From an uncultured Luminiphilus sp. (GTDB lineage: Bacteria > Pseudomonadota > Gammaproteobacteria > Pseudomonadales > Halieaceae), in assembly GCA_938084055.1 (NCBI GenBank), contig CALKDK010000009.1:1-64000 (forward strand): DNA of 64,000 nucleotides, in the 5' to 3' direction. Below, one piece after another: positions 17,413-27,699 of this stretch (position 1 is its first letter; every line of letters starts with the position of its first letter). Under the pieces are notes generated by a model. The model was not told the DNA's origin and did not search any database. It worked only from the letters and a program-made list of their open reading frames with translations. A program made the position numbers and the translations under genes.

Positions 17413-18061
17413 GGATAAAACCCGACCCGCGGAGCGTGTCCATGGATACCCCAGCCGTCTCCGCCGCTCGATCTCCCTGCAACAAGCGCTCCAGATAGCG
17501 CGCTATGACATCGACCTCAAGATTGACACGTGTTCCCTCGGCGTACTCCCCAAATACCGTTTCATCGAATGTCTGGGGGATTATATTGAGTTCAAACTCC
17601 CGGCCCCGCACCACGTTCACGGTGAGACTGGTTCCGTCTACAGTAATGCTGCCCTTATGGGCGATGTAGCGCGCCAGATCCACCGGCGCCGATATCACAT
17701 AGCGCCACGACCGACCCTCCTGGGTGACAGAGCAAACCGTACCCACACCATCGACATGGCCGCTGACAATATGACCTCCGAGCCGGGAGGTGGGCGTCAA
17801 CGATTTCTCCAGGTTGACACGATCACCGGGTTTACGATCTCCCAGCGTCGTCAGGCTCAGTGACTCCAGAGAAACGTCAGCCCAATAGCCATCGCCGGGC
17901 AGGCCCGTCACAGTCAGGCAAACACCGCTGGTCGCAATACTGTCGCCCAGCTGGACATCGTCAAGGTCAAGCTTTCCTGTGCGAACACGCAGGCGCAGGT
18001 CACCCCCCCGGGGCTCCATGGCCGCTATCTCACCGATTGCCTGAATGATTCCTGTGAACAC
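17405..18061 (-). CDS. ribE: Riboflavin synthase (alpha chain)
   Basis: Dismutates two 6,7-dimethyl-8-ribityllumazine molecules to riboflavin. The 218-residue chain begins MFTGIIQAIGEI, the standard N-terminus, and holds two tandem lumazine-binding barrels. Each carries the typical motif: SIATSGVCLTV in the first, SITVDGTSLTVN in the second, plus GGHIVSGHVDG. It follows ribD after three bases and overlaps the RibB-like gene by eight, so the rib genes are tightly coupled. Confidence 0.96.
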   Translation of the reverse strand: MFTGIIQAIGEIAAMEPRGGDLRLRVRTGKLDLDDVQLGDSIATSGVCLTVTGLPGDGYWADVSLESLSLTTLGDRKPGDRVNLEKSLTPTSRLGGHIVSGHVDGVGTVCSVTQEGRSWRYVISAPVDLARYIAHKGSITVDGTSLTVNVVRGREFELNIIPQTFDETVFGEYAEGTRVNLEVDVIARYLERLLQGDRAAETAGVSMDTLRGSGFIHD

Positions 18062-18064
18062 TTT

Positions 18065-19183
18065 TTACCTTCCTGACTGCAGGGTCGCCATGATACGCAG
18101 GTCAGGTCCAATAGGACTCACCTCCGTATAAGCCAATTGGATGCCCTGAGCGAGCTCAGCCATGACAATATCCATCAGGGGCTGTGCGGTTTTTCCCAGC
18201 AACAGCGGCGCCTGGTAGATCACCAGCTCATCCACCAGCCCCAATCGTATGAATGCGCCCGCCAAGGTCTGGCCCGCCTCGATCAAGATCTCATTGGCAC
18301 CATCCTGCCCCAAAACCCGCAACACCTCGGGAAGATCCAAGCCATCCTCACTATGGGCCACCACCGCGTGCTCTGCACCCGCTGGTACGGTATGCCCTGC
18401 AGAGGTAAACACGGTGGTTTTCGCATCCGAGGTCAGAATTCTGGCACCCGAGGGCGTGCGTCCCCTGCTATCCAACACAGCTCTGGCCGGGACTCGGCGC
18501 AGGGCACGCGACTGCTCATCATCGAGGAGTCCCAATTCATCAGGGCGGACCGTCAGGGCGCAATCATCGGCAAGCACGGTTCCAATGCCAGTTAGGATGA
18601 CGGAACTGGCGGCTCGGAGTTGCTGTGCATCCCGACGTGCCTCTGGACTGGTTATCCACTGACTCTCCCCCGAGGCCATTGCGGTCCGTCCATCCAGGGA
18701 GCAGGCAAGTTTCAACCGAACCCGCCCCCAGCCCCGCTGCATGCGGAGCAGGAAACCCTTCAGTTGCCGGCTGGCAGCCTCGGCGCAGACGCCCACATGC
18801 ACGTCGATGCCAGCCTCACGGAGCCTTTCGATGCCGCGACCGGCCACGCGGGGATCAGGATCTTCCACTGCCACAACCACCCGCTTGACGCCAGCTGCGA
18901 CCAGAGCGTCCGCACAGGGTCCGGTCTGGCCATAGTGGGCACAGGGTTCCAGCGTTACGTAAGCCGTCGCGCCACGGGGGTTGGCACAATTGGCCAGTGC
19001 CACAATCTCGGCGTGAGCCTCGCCAGCGGGCTGGGTAAAGCCCCGGGATACTACCTTGTGGTTTGAAACAATGATGCAACCCACATGGGGGTTGGGTGAT
19101 GCCCAGAACCGCCCCTTCCCTGCCTCGACGAGCGCCTCTCGCATGAAGACCTCATCCTTCGAGGTGGACGATGCGCCGGTCAC
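18065..19183 (-). CDS. ribD: Bifunctional riboflavin deaminase/reductase
   Basis: The N-terminal half deaminates the pyrimidine ring of the GTP cyclohydrolase II product; the C-terminal half reduces the ribosyl chain with NADPH. Deaminase zinc motifs are HAEIVAL and [11 protein letters not shown] near 52 and 80; substrate-contact residues precede at SPNPHVGC. The reductase half starts about residue 148 with [14 protein letters not shown] and has the [11 protein letters not shown] segment. Length 372 matches the family. The start is GTG and overlaps nrdR by four bases. Confidence 0.96.
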   Translation of the reverse strand: MTGASSTSKDEVFMREALVEAGKGRFWASPNPHVGCIIVSNHKVVSRGFTQPAGEAHAEIVALANCANPRGATAYVTLEPCAHYGQTGPCADALVAAGVKRVVVAVEDPDPRVAGRGIERLREAGIDVHVGVCAEAASRQLKGFLLRMQRGWGRVRLKLACSLDGRTAMASGESQWITSPEARRDAQQLRAASSVILTGIGTVLADDCALTVRPDELGLLDDEQSRALRRVPARAVLDSRGRTPSGARILTSDAKTTVFTSAGHTVPAGAEHAVVAHSEDGLDLPEVLRVLGQDGANEILIEAGQTLAGAFIRLGLVDELVIYQAPLLLGKTAQPLMDIVMAELAQGIQLAYTEVSPIGPDLRIMATLQSGR

Positions 19184-19647
19184 ACCTCTGCGGGGGGTTC
19201 CGCCTCCAGGCTCTCGATCGCATCCCTGAACTCCGCCAAATCCTGAAAGCTTCGGTAGACAGACGCAAAACGCACATAAGCCACCTGATCCATAGCCTTC
19301 AGAGCTTCCATAACATGGCTTCCCACCTCGCTGGAAGGCAATTCCCGCTCACCGGTGGCACGCAGCTGATGCTTGATATGGGTTATCCATTTTTCAATTT
19401 CTTCAACGGAAACGGGGCGCTTTTCCAATGCCCGGAGAAACCCCCCCCGCAGTTTTTCTTCGTCGAAAGGCTCACGACTGCCGTTCTGCTTGATGATCCG
19501 CGGCATTACCAATTCGGCGAGCTCGTAGGTGGTAAAACGCTCCTTGCAGCCCAGACATTCCCGGCGACGGCGCACCTGATTGCCGTCTGCCACAAGGCGG
19601 GAGTCGATCACCTTGGTCTCGTCGATGGCGCAGAACGGGCAGTGCAC
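19180..19647 (-). CDS. nrdR: Transcriptional repressor NrdR
   Basis: Zinc-ribbon and ATP-cone repressor of ribonucleotide reductase genes, sensing dATP/ATP. The 155-residue protein starts MHCPFC and contains the second cysteine pair CLGC, giving the four-cysteine ribbon with DSRLV and RRRREC between. The ATP cone begins around residue 50 with [20 protein letters not shown]. It is between glyA and ribD, the usual gammaproteobacterial place. Its targets (NrdR boxes) are not in this window as far as I can see. Confidence 0.97.
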   Translation of the reverse strand: MHCPFCAIDETKVIDSRLVADGNQVRRRRECLGCKERFTTYELAELVMPRIIKQNGSREPFDEEKLRGGFLRALEKRPVSVEEIEKWITHIKHQLRATGERELPSSEVGSHVMEALKAMDQVAYVRFASVYRSFQDLAEFRDAIESLEAEPPAEV

Positions 19648-19656
19648 GGATACGGC

Positions 19657-20955
19657 CTAGCGCACGTAAACCGGCAGGCGGCTACAGATTTCCAGGACCT
19701 TTGCGCGCACGGCGGGAATGACCGTTTCTCCGGCACCCTCCTCCAGCGCCGCCAGCACATCACAGATCCAATGGGTAAGGTCCCTTGTGTCGGCCTCCAA
19801 AAACCCACGTGTTGTAATGGCCGGCGTGCCCAGACGAAGTCCCGACGTGACAAAGGGAGATCTCGGGTCGTTGGGTACGGCGTTTTTATTGACGGTGATG
19901 TAGGCTTCCCCCAACGCTGCATCTGCATCCTTGCCGGTGTAGGACCTGCCAATTAAATCCAGCAACATCAGGTGATTGTCGGTGCCACCAGAGACGATCC
20001 TGTGGCCCCGGTTAACAAACGTGTCCGCCATAGCCTGGGCGTTTTTCACGACCTGCTTCTGGTAGTCAACGAACTCGGGCTCCATGGCCTCCTTGAAGGC
20101 AACGGCCTTCGCGGCAATGACGTGCATCAGTGGACCACCCTGGGCCCCTGGGAACACGGCGCTATTCAGTTTCTTGTGCAGGGTCTCGTCACCGTTGGCC
20201 AGAATGATGCCACTACGCGGGCCACGGAGGGTTTTATGCGTGGTGGAAGTGACCACATCCGCGTGGGCCATGGGTGACGGATAAACTCCCGCAGCGACCA
20301 GACCCGCGACGTGGGCCATATCAACGAGTAGGTAGGCGCCGACACTATCGGCGATGTCGCGGAACTTGGACCAATCCATGATGCGGCTGTAGGCTGAAAA
20401 ACCACCGATGATCATGCGCGGACGGTGCGCCTTTGCCAGGGTCATCAGTTCGTCGTAGTCAATCAACCCGGTATCATGATTGATACCGTACTGAACCGCC
20501 TTGTAGATCTTTCCCGAAAAATTTACCGAGGCACCATGAGTCAGGTGTCCCCCGTCGGCCAGGCTCATACCCATCACCGTATCGCCGGGTTCCAGAAGCG
20601 CGTGGTACACCGCAATGTTGGCGCTTGAGCCCGAATGTGGCTGGACGTTGGCATAGGCCGCGCCAAAAAGCTGTTTGGCCCGCTCGATGGCAAGGGTCTC
20701 AGCCACATCCACAAACTCACACCCGCCATAGTACCGCTTACCGGGGTAGCCCTCGGCGTATTTGTTGGTCAGCACCGACCCCTGGGCCTCCAGGACACGG
20801 GGGCTGGCGTAGTTTTCTGAAGCAATCAATTCGATGTGCTGCTCCTGTCGCTGGCTCTCGGCGCTCATGGCCTGCCAGAGATCGGGGTCAAAGGTCGCAA
20901 TTGACTGGGCGCCCTGGGCCAAAAGGCCTGTAGGCTGCGGTGCCGCTTGATTCAT
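19657..20955 (-). CDS. glyA: Serine hydroxymethyltransferase
   Basis: PLP enzyme that interconverts serine and glycine, loading tetrahydrofolate with a one-carbon unit. The 432-residue protein has the full family pattern: [57 protein letters not shown] and the PLP lysine in [14 protein letters not shown]. Slightly longer than the common 417 residues because of about 15 extra N-terminal residues. It is the first gene of the minus-strand operon that continues with nrdR and the rib genes; a 196-base gap separates it from the glycan locus. Confidence 0.97.
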   Translation of the reverse strand: MNQAAPQPTGLLAQGAQSIATFDPDLWQAMSAESQRQEQHIELIASENYASPRVLEAQGSVLTNKYAEGYPGKRYYGGCEFVDVAETLAIERAKQLFGAAYANVQPHSGSSANIAVYHALLEPGDTVMGMSLADGGHLTHGASVNFSGKIYKAVQYGINHDTGLIDYDELMTLAKAHRPRMIIGGFSAYSRIMDWSKFRDIADSVGAYLLVDMAHVAGLVAAGVYPSPMAHADVVTSTTHKTLRGPRSGIILANGDETLHKKLNSAVFPGAQGGPLMHVIAAKAVAFKEAMEPEFVDYQKQVVKNAQAMADTFVNRGHRIVSGGTDNHLMLLDLIGRSYTGKDADAALGEAYITVNKNAVPNDPRSPFVTSGLRLGTPAITTRGFLEADTRDLTHWICDVLAALEEGAGETVIPAVRAKVLEICSRLPVYVR

Positions 20956-21151
20956 GATCGTTGTCCTGGGTTGAGAAGTCTGTAAAACGTCAAAAATTTG
21001 CCTGGCCGGCCGGCAAGTTTACCCTACGTGGCGCAAGACGGGCAGTCGGGAACCTGGCCAGTTCATTACCGCCCAACCAGTAACCGGGTAGACGCGTAAT
21101 CGAAGATGAAGGCCGAGGCATCCAGAGCCTGCCGGGGCGGCGACCGAACCC

Positions 21152-21991
21152 TTAGGGTGCCATGCACTCCAGATCATGGACTTTTACCCAATCAACCCAC
21201 ATCGTAGCTGGCAGATCCGCCACTTGCACGTCGCCTCCCAGCGTGCCACCCACAGCGACATTGAGTATCAAATAGAAAGGCGCATCGGCGAAAACCCAGG
21301 GATGGGGCGCGACGTCAGCGGGCGTCATGGTTCCATGGATTCGCCCATCAACCTCCCATTGGATAGAATCCGGCCGCCATTCCACCGCAAATTCATGCCA
21401 GTCACTATCCCAGCGCCGGGGTAGCAGAAGGGTTTCGCTGTAGTGGACATTCTGGGGAGGCAGCGGGCCGAAGTGTGCCGCACCGATCAGCCGATTGGGC
21501 TCGTTACCGGTCCATTCCATGATGTCGATCTCACCGGCCAACGGCCAGGGACTGTCGGTCTGGGGCATCATCCAAAAGGCAGGCCACAGACCCCGTCCGG
21601 TGGGCAGCTTGATGCGAGCTGCAAAGCGCCCGTAGCGCTGGTAAAACAGATCCTCGCTCACCAGCTTACCCGAGGTGATAAGCCCGTCGGCCGCAGTGAC
21701 GGTCAACCCAAGAGTGCCATCCTCGACAGCGATAGCGTGGGGAGCGTAGTGCTGGAGCTCATTGTTGCCCCAGCCACACAGACCCACATCGCAGCCATTC
21801 CCTTCGACAACGCGCCAGACGGATGGATCCAGTACACCATCAAAATCATCCACCCATGTTGGAGAACAGCGCTCCGTAGTTGCCGACAGTATCGGGGCTA
21901 GCAGCAGCGCAGCGATAAAGACCAAGGCGTGGCAACGAGGTTGCAACGCCAGAGCAGCTGATTTCAGAAACTCATCACCACCAGACTGCAT
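21152..21991 (-). CDS. Secreted GH16 beta-glucanase (laminarinase type)
   Basis: A 279-residue glycoside hydrolase family 16 protein. A hydrophobic export segment (HALVFIAALLLAPILSA) is near 21-37, preceded by an unusually long N-region. The GH16 catalytic motif EIDIME lies at 154-159, giving nucleophile E154 and acid/base E159, within GRGLWPAFWMMPQ...GEIDIMEW. This EIDIxE form with the beta-bulge methionine is typical of endo-beta-1,3-glucanases. It cleaves exposed beta-glucan outside or in the periplasm. It is the last gene of the glycan locus and overlaps the symporter gene by 17 bases. Beta-1,3 specificity is inferred from motif and neighbours. Confidence 0.9.
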   Translation of the reverse strand: MQSGGDEFLKSAALALQPRCHALVFIAALLLAPILSATTERCSPTWVDDFDGVLDPSVWRVVEGNGCDVGLCGWGNNELQHYAPHAIAVEDGTLGLTVTAADGLITSGKLVSEDLFYQRYGRFAARIKLPTGRGLWPAFWMMPQTDSPWPLAGEIDIMEWTGNEPNRLIGAAHFGPLPPQNVHYSETLLLPRRWDSDWHEFAVEWRPDSIQWEVDGRIHGTMTPADVAPHPWVFADAPFYLILNVAVGGTLGGDVQVADLPATMWVDWVKVHDLECMAP

Positions 21992-23534
21992 AGAAAAAGA
22001 CCAGCAGGCAGGTCACTACCACGGCCGCGGCATTGAAGCCTGTTGATGTGGCGAAACTGACGCCGGAGGGCTGTATATAACCGGGCTGGCTCTGGGGGCG
22101 TGCCAGAGACCAGACGACCGCGATGGCAAGACAGGAGAGGAAGACCAGGCCGACACGGTCAATGAACGGTAGCGCGGGCAGCAGTAGTTTCATCCCAAGT
22201 GACAATACCGCGGAACCCACTGCGGCCAGCAGTGCACCGGTAGCCGTCGTCTTTTCCCAGAACATGCCCAGCAAAAAGATAGCAACGATACCGGGGGTGA
22301 AGAATCCCGTGAACTCCTGAATATACTGAAACGCCTGGTCGAAATTACCCAACAGTGGCCTCGCTGCCAACATCGCCACCAGCATGGCCACGAGGGCGGT
22401 CACACGACCGCTGAACACCCTGTTACGCTCCAGCCAGTCAGACGACACCATTGACGGCAGCAGATCGACCGTGAAAATCGTTGAAATGCTGTTACACATC
22501 GAGGCCAGCGAGGAGACGATGGCAGCGAGCAGGGCGGCGAACACCAGGCCCTTGATACCCGACGGGAGTAATGCCATGGCCGAGGGGTAGGCCTGATCGG
22601 GAGTCGCCAGATCCGCGTTGAGAGCAAACATGGCAATCCCGGGCAGGACCACAATGAGCGGCATGAGCAGCTTCAGAAAAGCTGCAAAAGCAATGCCTTT
22701 CTGCGCCTCTCCAACGCTCTTGGCGGCCAGCGCACGCTGGATAATGTACTGGTTGAAGCCCCAGTAGGACACATTCATCACCCACATGCCGCCAATGAGT
22801 ACCGATAGGCCCGGCAGGCTCATGTAATGGGGGTGTTCCTTGGCGAGAATCATATCGAATCGGTCTGGAACCGTGTCCATGAGCGTGACGAAACCACTGA
22901 CCACCCCCGACCCGCCGGAAATCTTTTCCAACAGTATCGCTGCAATCATCAGTCCGCCCGCCACGAGCAGAATGACCTGGATAATGTCGGTCAGGGCCAC
23001 AGCCTTGAGACCTCCATATAGCGAGTAGGACACCGCAAAAGCGCCAAGCAGCCACAGAGCGACCGTGAGATCCACACCCGCTACGGTGTTGGTCGCAAGG
23101 GCGCCCAGCCACAGAATGGAAGTCAGGTTGACGAACACATAAACACCCAGCCAAAAGCAGGCCATCACAATACGGACGCGATGGTCATAACGCTGCTCAA
23201 GGAATTGGGGCATCGTGTAGATGCCGGTTTTCAAAAAGACCGGCAGAAGAAACTTACCCACCAGAATCAGGGTAATAGCCGCCATCCACTCATAGGACGC
23301 AATCGCAAGACCGATGGCGTAACCCGATCCCGACATACCAATGATCTGTTCTGCTGAGATATTGGCTGCAATCAGGGAGGCGCCTATCGCCCACCAAGGC
23401 AACGCTTTACCCGCGAGAAAATAGTCGGCAGCATTTTTTTCATGCCCGGGCTTTTCACGGGACACCCACTGGGCGAGGGCGAACAGTGCGAAGGCATACA
23501 GAGCGACGATAGTAATATCGAGTGTTGATAACAT
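21975..23534 (-). CDS. Sodium:solute symporter (SSS family), sugar type
   Basis: A 519-residue inner membrane protein with about 13-14 hydrophobic segments and the SSS/SGLT family pattern, including AANISAEQIIGMSGSGYAIG, which is the SGLT-type sodium-site helix region, and the later FTGFFTPGIVAIFLLGMFW. Proteins with this signature take up hexoses with Na+. Placed between GH3 and GH16, it probably imports glucose released in the periplasm. A GC-free AGGGGGG ribosome site precedes the ATG; it starts three bases after the GH3 gene. Substrate is inferred from context. Confidence 0.93.
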   Translation of the reverse strand: MLSTLDITIVALYAFALFALAQWVSREKPGHEKNAADYFLAGKALPWWAIGASLIAANISAEQIIGMSGSGYAIGLAIASYEWMAAITLILVGKFLLPVFLKTGIYTMPQFLEQRYDHRVRIVMACFWLGVYVFVNLTSILWLGALATNTVAGVDLTVALWLLGAFAVSYSLYGGLKAVALTDIIQVILLVAGGLMIAAILLEKISGGSGVVSGFVTLMDTVPDRFDMILAKEHPHYMSLPGLSVLIGGMWVMNVSYWGFNQYIIQRALAAKSVGEAQKGIAFAAFLKLLMPLIVVLPGIAMFALNADLATPDQAYPSAMALLPSGIKGLVFAALLAAIVSSLASMCNSISTIFTVDLLPSMVSSDWLERNRVFSGRVTALVAMLVAMLAARPLLGNFDQAFQYIQEFTGFFTPGIVAIFLLGMFWEKTTATGALLAAVGSAVLSLGMKLLLPALPFIDRVGLVFLSCLAIAVVWSLARPQSQPGYIQPSGVSFATSTGFNAAAVVVTCLLVFFYAVWW

Positions 23535-23537
23535 GGG

Positions 23538-26048
23538 CTATAGCCCCCCTGGGACAATACCGGCCAGATTTTCCGCGGGACAGCGCATGACCTGCGCGTT
23601 ACCTGCGGCCTCAGCAATGGTGACTTCCGCCAAATCCACTGAAAACAGACCCGCCGTGCTCACCAAAAAAGGCACATCAACCGACCCAAGATTCGTGCCA
23701 GCAGCCTCGAAACACGCCAGCGGTACCGCCAGACGGTGCCAAGTATTCAACTCAAGCTGTTTGATTTGATCGGTCACATCAATGGCACCGCTACAGGGCC
23801 AGGTGCAGTCCATGCGCAAGGTCACCGCACTACCCGGAGCCTGGCCCAGGCGGACCTCCATAACAATAACACCGCCCTTGTCCGCCATTTCCGTGAGATC
23901 TATGGAGTCATCTGAGCGGAAGTAAACCTGCCCCGGGCGACTGCCGTCACCAGACCAGGAAAGGCGTCTGGCATCCTCCTGAACGCGGTAATCAATTACA
24001 GAGATAGCCAGCTGTTCATCCCGGGTCACGCCCCCTCTCGGACCGCTTGCTACAGCCCAGTCGAGCTCGTTGCCCAAATACAGCTGCCAGGGACCGCGGG
24101 GGCCTCCGGCAAAGACGGGACGATCTTCATTGATGGGCTCTCCCAAAGTCTCCTCGTGGAGGGCTGACATCGTCACGTCACTTTGTGAGTCGAGGCCATA
24201 CCCCACGGGAAACACGGTGGTGGCCACCGGGAGTTGACGGTCCTGAGGATTAATATCATTTGCCGGCCAGGCCATGGGAAGCCGCCCCTTGAACTCGTGC
24301 TGCACGGCACCGTCGGCAGTCCGCAGGAGAACATCCGCCACGCCTGCGCCCTCACTCCCCGGCAGCCAGGCAGCGACAAACGCCGTTGAGGCGTTCATCT
24401 CCCGGTTGACCCACAGCGGCCTTCCCGATAACAGGACGGACACGACGGGCAGCCCCTGGTCCCGGTACTCCCGCAGCGTAGCCAGGTCCTCAAACCCGGG
24501 CTGTTGCCACGCCAGGGTCGATATATCGCCCTGCATTTCGGCATAGGGCGATTCACCGTATACGGCTATCACGGCATCAATAGTCGTGCCCTCAGGTACC
24601 GACCCGGCAGTAAACACGCTGCCGCCGGCCGCCTCGATCTGTGCCCGAAGGCCCGCGTAAATTGATGTGCCCCCGGGGAAATCTGAATTGTTGTTACCGG
24701 TCCCCTGCCAACTGATGGTCCACCCACCGGACTGCATCCCGATGTTGTCAGCGCCCCCACCCACGATGAGAAAATTGCCGGCCGGATGCAATGGCAAGAG
24801 TTGCTCGTCGTTTTTCAAAAGCACCAGTGATCGCCGCACCGCGTCACGGGCGAGGGCTCGATGATCAACACTGCCAATCTGATCCTCGTAACCGAGGGCT
24901 ACTTTTGAGGGCAGTCCCCGATTCATGAGACCCGAGGCAAATTTAATCGTGAGAATGCGCAAAACTGCCTCGTCAATACGGGCCTCGGACACAACACCCG
25001 ACCTGACCTGGGCAACCAGGTTTTGAAGTGCCGCCCGCCAGTCCTCGGGGACCATGACCATATCAATACCGGCGTTTATGGCCTGCGGGCAACTATCGTC
25101 AGTACATCCCGCAACCTCACCGATACCGTTCCAGTCACTGACGACGAAACCTTCGAACCCAAGTTGACCGCGCAGCACATCGGTCAGCAAGAATTTATTA
25201 CCGTGCACCTTTTCACCATTCCAGCGATTGAACGATGCCATAACGGTCATGACACCGGCATCGATGGCCGGCCCATAGCCAGCCCCGTGTTCGTTGAGCA
25301 GGGTATCCAAAGGCAGACGGGTATCACCTCGATCTTCACCCGTGTGAGTACCCCCGTCGCCAACAAAGTGCTTGGCGGTGGCAACGATGCCTTCGGCTTG
25401 CATGGCTTTCACCATACCCCCTGAGTAGGAGGCAACCAGCGTCTCGTCAGAACTGTAGGATTCGTAGGTGCGGCCCCAGCGATAGTCTCTTGCCACGGCC
25501 ACCGTCGGCGCAAAAATCCAGTCGATCCCAGTCGCCTTGACTTCCCTTGCCGTGGCGCCGCTGATCGCGGCGACCAACGCGGGATCCCGGGCAGCACCCA
25601 AACCAATGTTGTGGGGAAAGATGGTCGCCCCGAGCACATTGTTATGCCCATGCACCGCGTCCGTCCCCCATATGACGGGTATACCCGCATTCCCTGCACT
25701 GGTATCGATGGAAGCGACGTAGTAGTCATCGGCCACCTTAAGCCAATCGGCAATAGTCGCGTGTTTGTCAGCGCTGGGGAATGATCCGCCGCCATTCAAG
25801 ACGCTGCCCAAACCGTAACGGCGCAGGTCATCTGGGGTAACCTCCGAGATCTCGCCTTGAATCATCTGGCCCACTTTTTGTTCCAGGGTCAGGGTCTTCA
25901 GCAGATCGGCAGCCGCCTGCTCAGGACTCATTGTTGTTGGCGCCGGATTGGCGCTGGCTGGTCCGGACTCTGAACAGGCCGAGAGACCCATGCCCACAAC
26001 AACAAATGAGGCGGCGGCAAACACTGCAGCGCGCGGTATCTTAATCAT
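23538..26048 (-). CDS. GH3 exo-beta-glucosidase lipoprotein
   Basis: An 836-residue glycoside hydrolase family 3 enzyme. The N-terminus is a lipoprotein signal with lipobox GLSAC near residue 24, so it is membrane anchored. The catalytic (beta/alpha)8 domain includes KHFVGDGGTHTGEDRGDT and the nucleophile motif VVSDWNG with D305. An alpha/beta sandwich domain follows, then a C-terminal jelly-roll-like region of about 200 residues, an ExoP-like layout used on beta-1,3/1,4-glucan oligomers in marine bacteria. I prefer the ATG at 26048, with TAGGT eight bases upstream, over the GTG two codons earlier. It releases glucose for the adjacent symporter. Confidence 0.93.
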   Translation of the reverse strand: MIKIPRAAVFAAASFVVVGMGLSACSESGPASANPAPTTMSPEQAAADLLKTLTLEQKVGQMIQGEISEVTPDDLRRYGLGSVLNGGGSFPSADKHATIADWLKVADDYYVASIDTSAGNAGIPVIWGTDAVHGHNNVLGATIFPHNIGLGAARDPALVAAISGATAREVKATGIDWIFAPTVAVARDYRWGRTYESYSSDETLVASYSGGMVKAMQAEGIVATAKHFVGDGGTHTGEDRGDTRLPLDTLLNEHGAGYGPAIDAGVMTVMASFNRWNGEKVHGNKFLLTDVLRGQLGFEGFVVSDWNGIGEVAGCTDDSCPQAINAGIDMVMVPEDWRAALQNLVAQVRSGVVSEARIDEAVLRILTIKFASGLMNRGLPSKVALGYEDQIGSVDHRALARDAVRRSLVLLKNDEQLLPLHPAGNFLIVGGGADNIGMQSGGWTISWQGTGNNNSDFPGGTSIYAGLRAQIEAAGGSVFTAGSVPEGTTIDAVIAVYGESPYAEMQGDISTLAWQQPGFEDLATLREYRDQGLPVVSVLLSGRPLWVNREMNASTAFVAAWLPGSEGAGVADVLLRTADGAVQHEFKGRLPMAWPANDINPQDRQLPVATTVFPVGYGLDSQSDVTMSALHEETLGEPINEDRPVFAGGPRGPWQLYLGNELDWAVASGPRGGVTRDEQLAISVIDYRVQEDARRLSWSGDGSRPGQVYFRSDDSIDLTEMADKGGVIVMEVRLGQAPGSAVTLRMDCTWPCSGAIDVTDQIKQLELNTWHRLAVPLACFEAAGTNLGSVDVPFLVSTAGLFSVDLAEVTIAEAAGNAQVMRCPAENLAGIVPGGL

Positions 26049-26180
26049 CAGCACTACCTATTAATTATGCTTTGTAACGGCCTTTTCGCGGCGCTACCCT
26101 GCCATGAGACTATTTCCGTGCCCTCCTTTCGCCTACCCAGATGCGACGAGAGGGATAAAAGCCACGGCAAACCGGATTGG

Positions 26181-27668
26181 TTATCGCGCCTCTTGGCAAT
26201 AGTGATCAATGAATCGCTGATGGTCTGGTAACTGGCTGACCAAGCGCTCCACGGAGCCATGTATTCCACCCAGAAAATCGCGTAGCTCCTGCTCATCCAT
26301 CATATTCACAATGGGATGATACTGCTCGGGGTGCAGCCCCTGGCCCAGCATCACCTGTGTCCAGGAGTTCTCACCGAATAACTCAGTGGGCACCTTGAAA
26401 ACCCGGCCAGTTTCCTTGAACAGGTCGATGCGATGCTGGAGCGAATCGGGAATATCCATTGTTCTGCAATGACGCCAGAAGGGTGTGTCAGTCCGCTCGG
26501 TGACGTGGTAATGAAGGATGATGAAATCACGGATATTCTCGATCTCAAACTTCATCTGGCTGTTGAATTCATCGATATCGGGCTGTCGAACCCCATCGTA
26601 GGGGAACATCTGCATGAAGCGCACAACGCTGCGTTGTATAAGGTGGATGCTTGTGGATTCCAACGGCTCCATGAAGCCACTTGAGAGACCAACCGCCACA
26701 CAATTTTTAACCCAGTGGCGGCGACGGGTTCCCGTTTGGAATTTTATGGGGCGCGGCTCGGTGACCAACTCACCCTCTAAATTGTTGCGAAGCTTTTCCT
26801 CTGCCTCGTCCCGTGACCAGAATTTGCTGCAATACACCATGCCATTTCCGGTGCGGTGCTGCAGGGGAATGCGCCACTGCCAGCCCGCTTCGTGGGCAAT
26901 CGACCGTGTGTAGGGAATCGGCGGCTGCACGTTTTCCGTCTGCACGGCGAGGGCGCTGTCACAGGGCAGCCAATGCTGCCAATCGTCGTAGCCGGCGTGC
27001 AGGGTTTGCTCTATCAAAAGCCCCCTGAATCCAGTGCAATCAACAAAGAAATCACCGTCTATTTGCTGGCCACTCTCCAGGCGCAGCCCTGAAATAAAGC
27101 CACTTTCCTCGTTCTGGAGTACAGCGGCTATTTTGCCCTCTATCCGAACCGCCCCATGCTCCTCGGCAATATCGCGCAGAAACACGGCGTAACGTGCGGA
27201 ATCGAAGTGGTAGGCGTAATTGAGGTTTTGGTTGGGCAGCACTGCGAAGCGGTTGTGCTTCGCTGCCATCCACTCATTGCAGTATTCGCCAAACTCCTTA
27301 CTGATCCCCAACTGCTTTCCCTTCAGCCAGAAATGCTGAAAGCCGGCGGCCCAGCAGTCTTTGCCTGTGAAGCCAAATGAATGGATATAGTCTTTACCCA
27401 CATCGTGCCAATTCTCAAAAGAAATCCCCAGCTTGAAGGTGCCCCCCACAGCTGAAATGAAATCCTGCTCCTTGATCTTCAGCAATTCATGCAGCGTGAG
27501 TAGGGTTGGGATGGTGGCCTCACCCACGCCCACCGTGCCTATCTCTTCAGACTCCACCAGCGATACCTTGACCGTTTTACCCAGCAATTTGGCAACCGCC
27601 GCCGCGGCCATCCATCCTGCGGTTCCACCCCCCGCAATCACGACATGTCTGATCTTCTGGCGTTCCAT
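26181..27668 (-). CDS. Flavin-dependent tryptophan-halogenase-like protein (copy 1)
   Basis: A 495-residue member of the flavin-dependent halogenase family. It has the FAD-binding GGGTAGWMAAAAVA at the N-terminus, the conserved lysine in TFKLGISF, the halogenase motif WxWxIP as WQWRIP, and the catalytic glutamate region GFMEPLEST. All residues that PrnA uses (Lys79- and Glu346-type) appear kept. Members next to TonB receptors are widespread in marine bacteria and usually annotated as tryptophan 7-halogenase, but no reductase partner or indole pathway is nearby, so the real substrate is unknown. It is followed by a 126-base gap before the GH3 gene. Confidence 0.9.
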   Translation of the reverse strand: MERQKIRHVVIAGGGTAGWMAAAAVAKLLGKTVKVSLVESEEIGTVGVGEATIPTLLTLHELLKIKEQDFISAVGGTFKLGISFENWHDVGKDYIHSFGFTGKDCWAAGFQHFWLKGKQLGISKEFGEYCNEWMAAKHNRFAVLPNQNLNYAYHFDSARYAVFLRDIAEEHGAVRIEGKIAAVLQNEESGFISGLRLESGQQIDGDFFVDCTGFRGLLIEQTLHAGYDDWQHWLPCDSALAVQTENVQPPIPYTRSIAHEAGWQWRIPLQHRTGNGMVYCSKFWSRDEAEEKLRNNLEGELVTEPRPIKFQTGTRRRHWVKNCVAVGLSSGFMEPLESTSIHLIQRSVVRFMQMFPYDGVRQPDIDEFNSQMKFEIENIRDFIILHYHVTERTDTPFWRHCRTMDIPDSLQHRIDLFKETGRVFKVPTELFGENSWTQVMLGQGLHPEQYHPIVNMMDEQELRDFLGGIHGSVERLVSQLPDHQRFIDHYCQEAR

Positions 27669-27699
27669 AAGCCTTACTCCAAGGGCCCTCTGAGAGAGC

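Noticed and set aside
19171-19956. A 261-codon plus-strand frame across nrdR and glyA
   Set aside because: Lies opposite two strongly conserved genes and shows no family pattern.
20956-21151. Riboswitch upstream of glyA
   Set aside because: I looked for glycine, THF or SAM-type aptamer patterns on the minus strand and saw none that I could defend.
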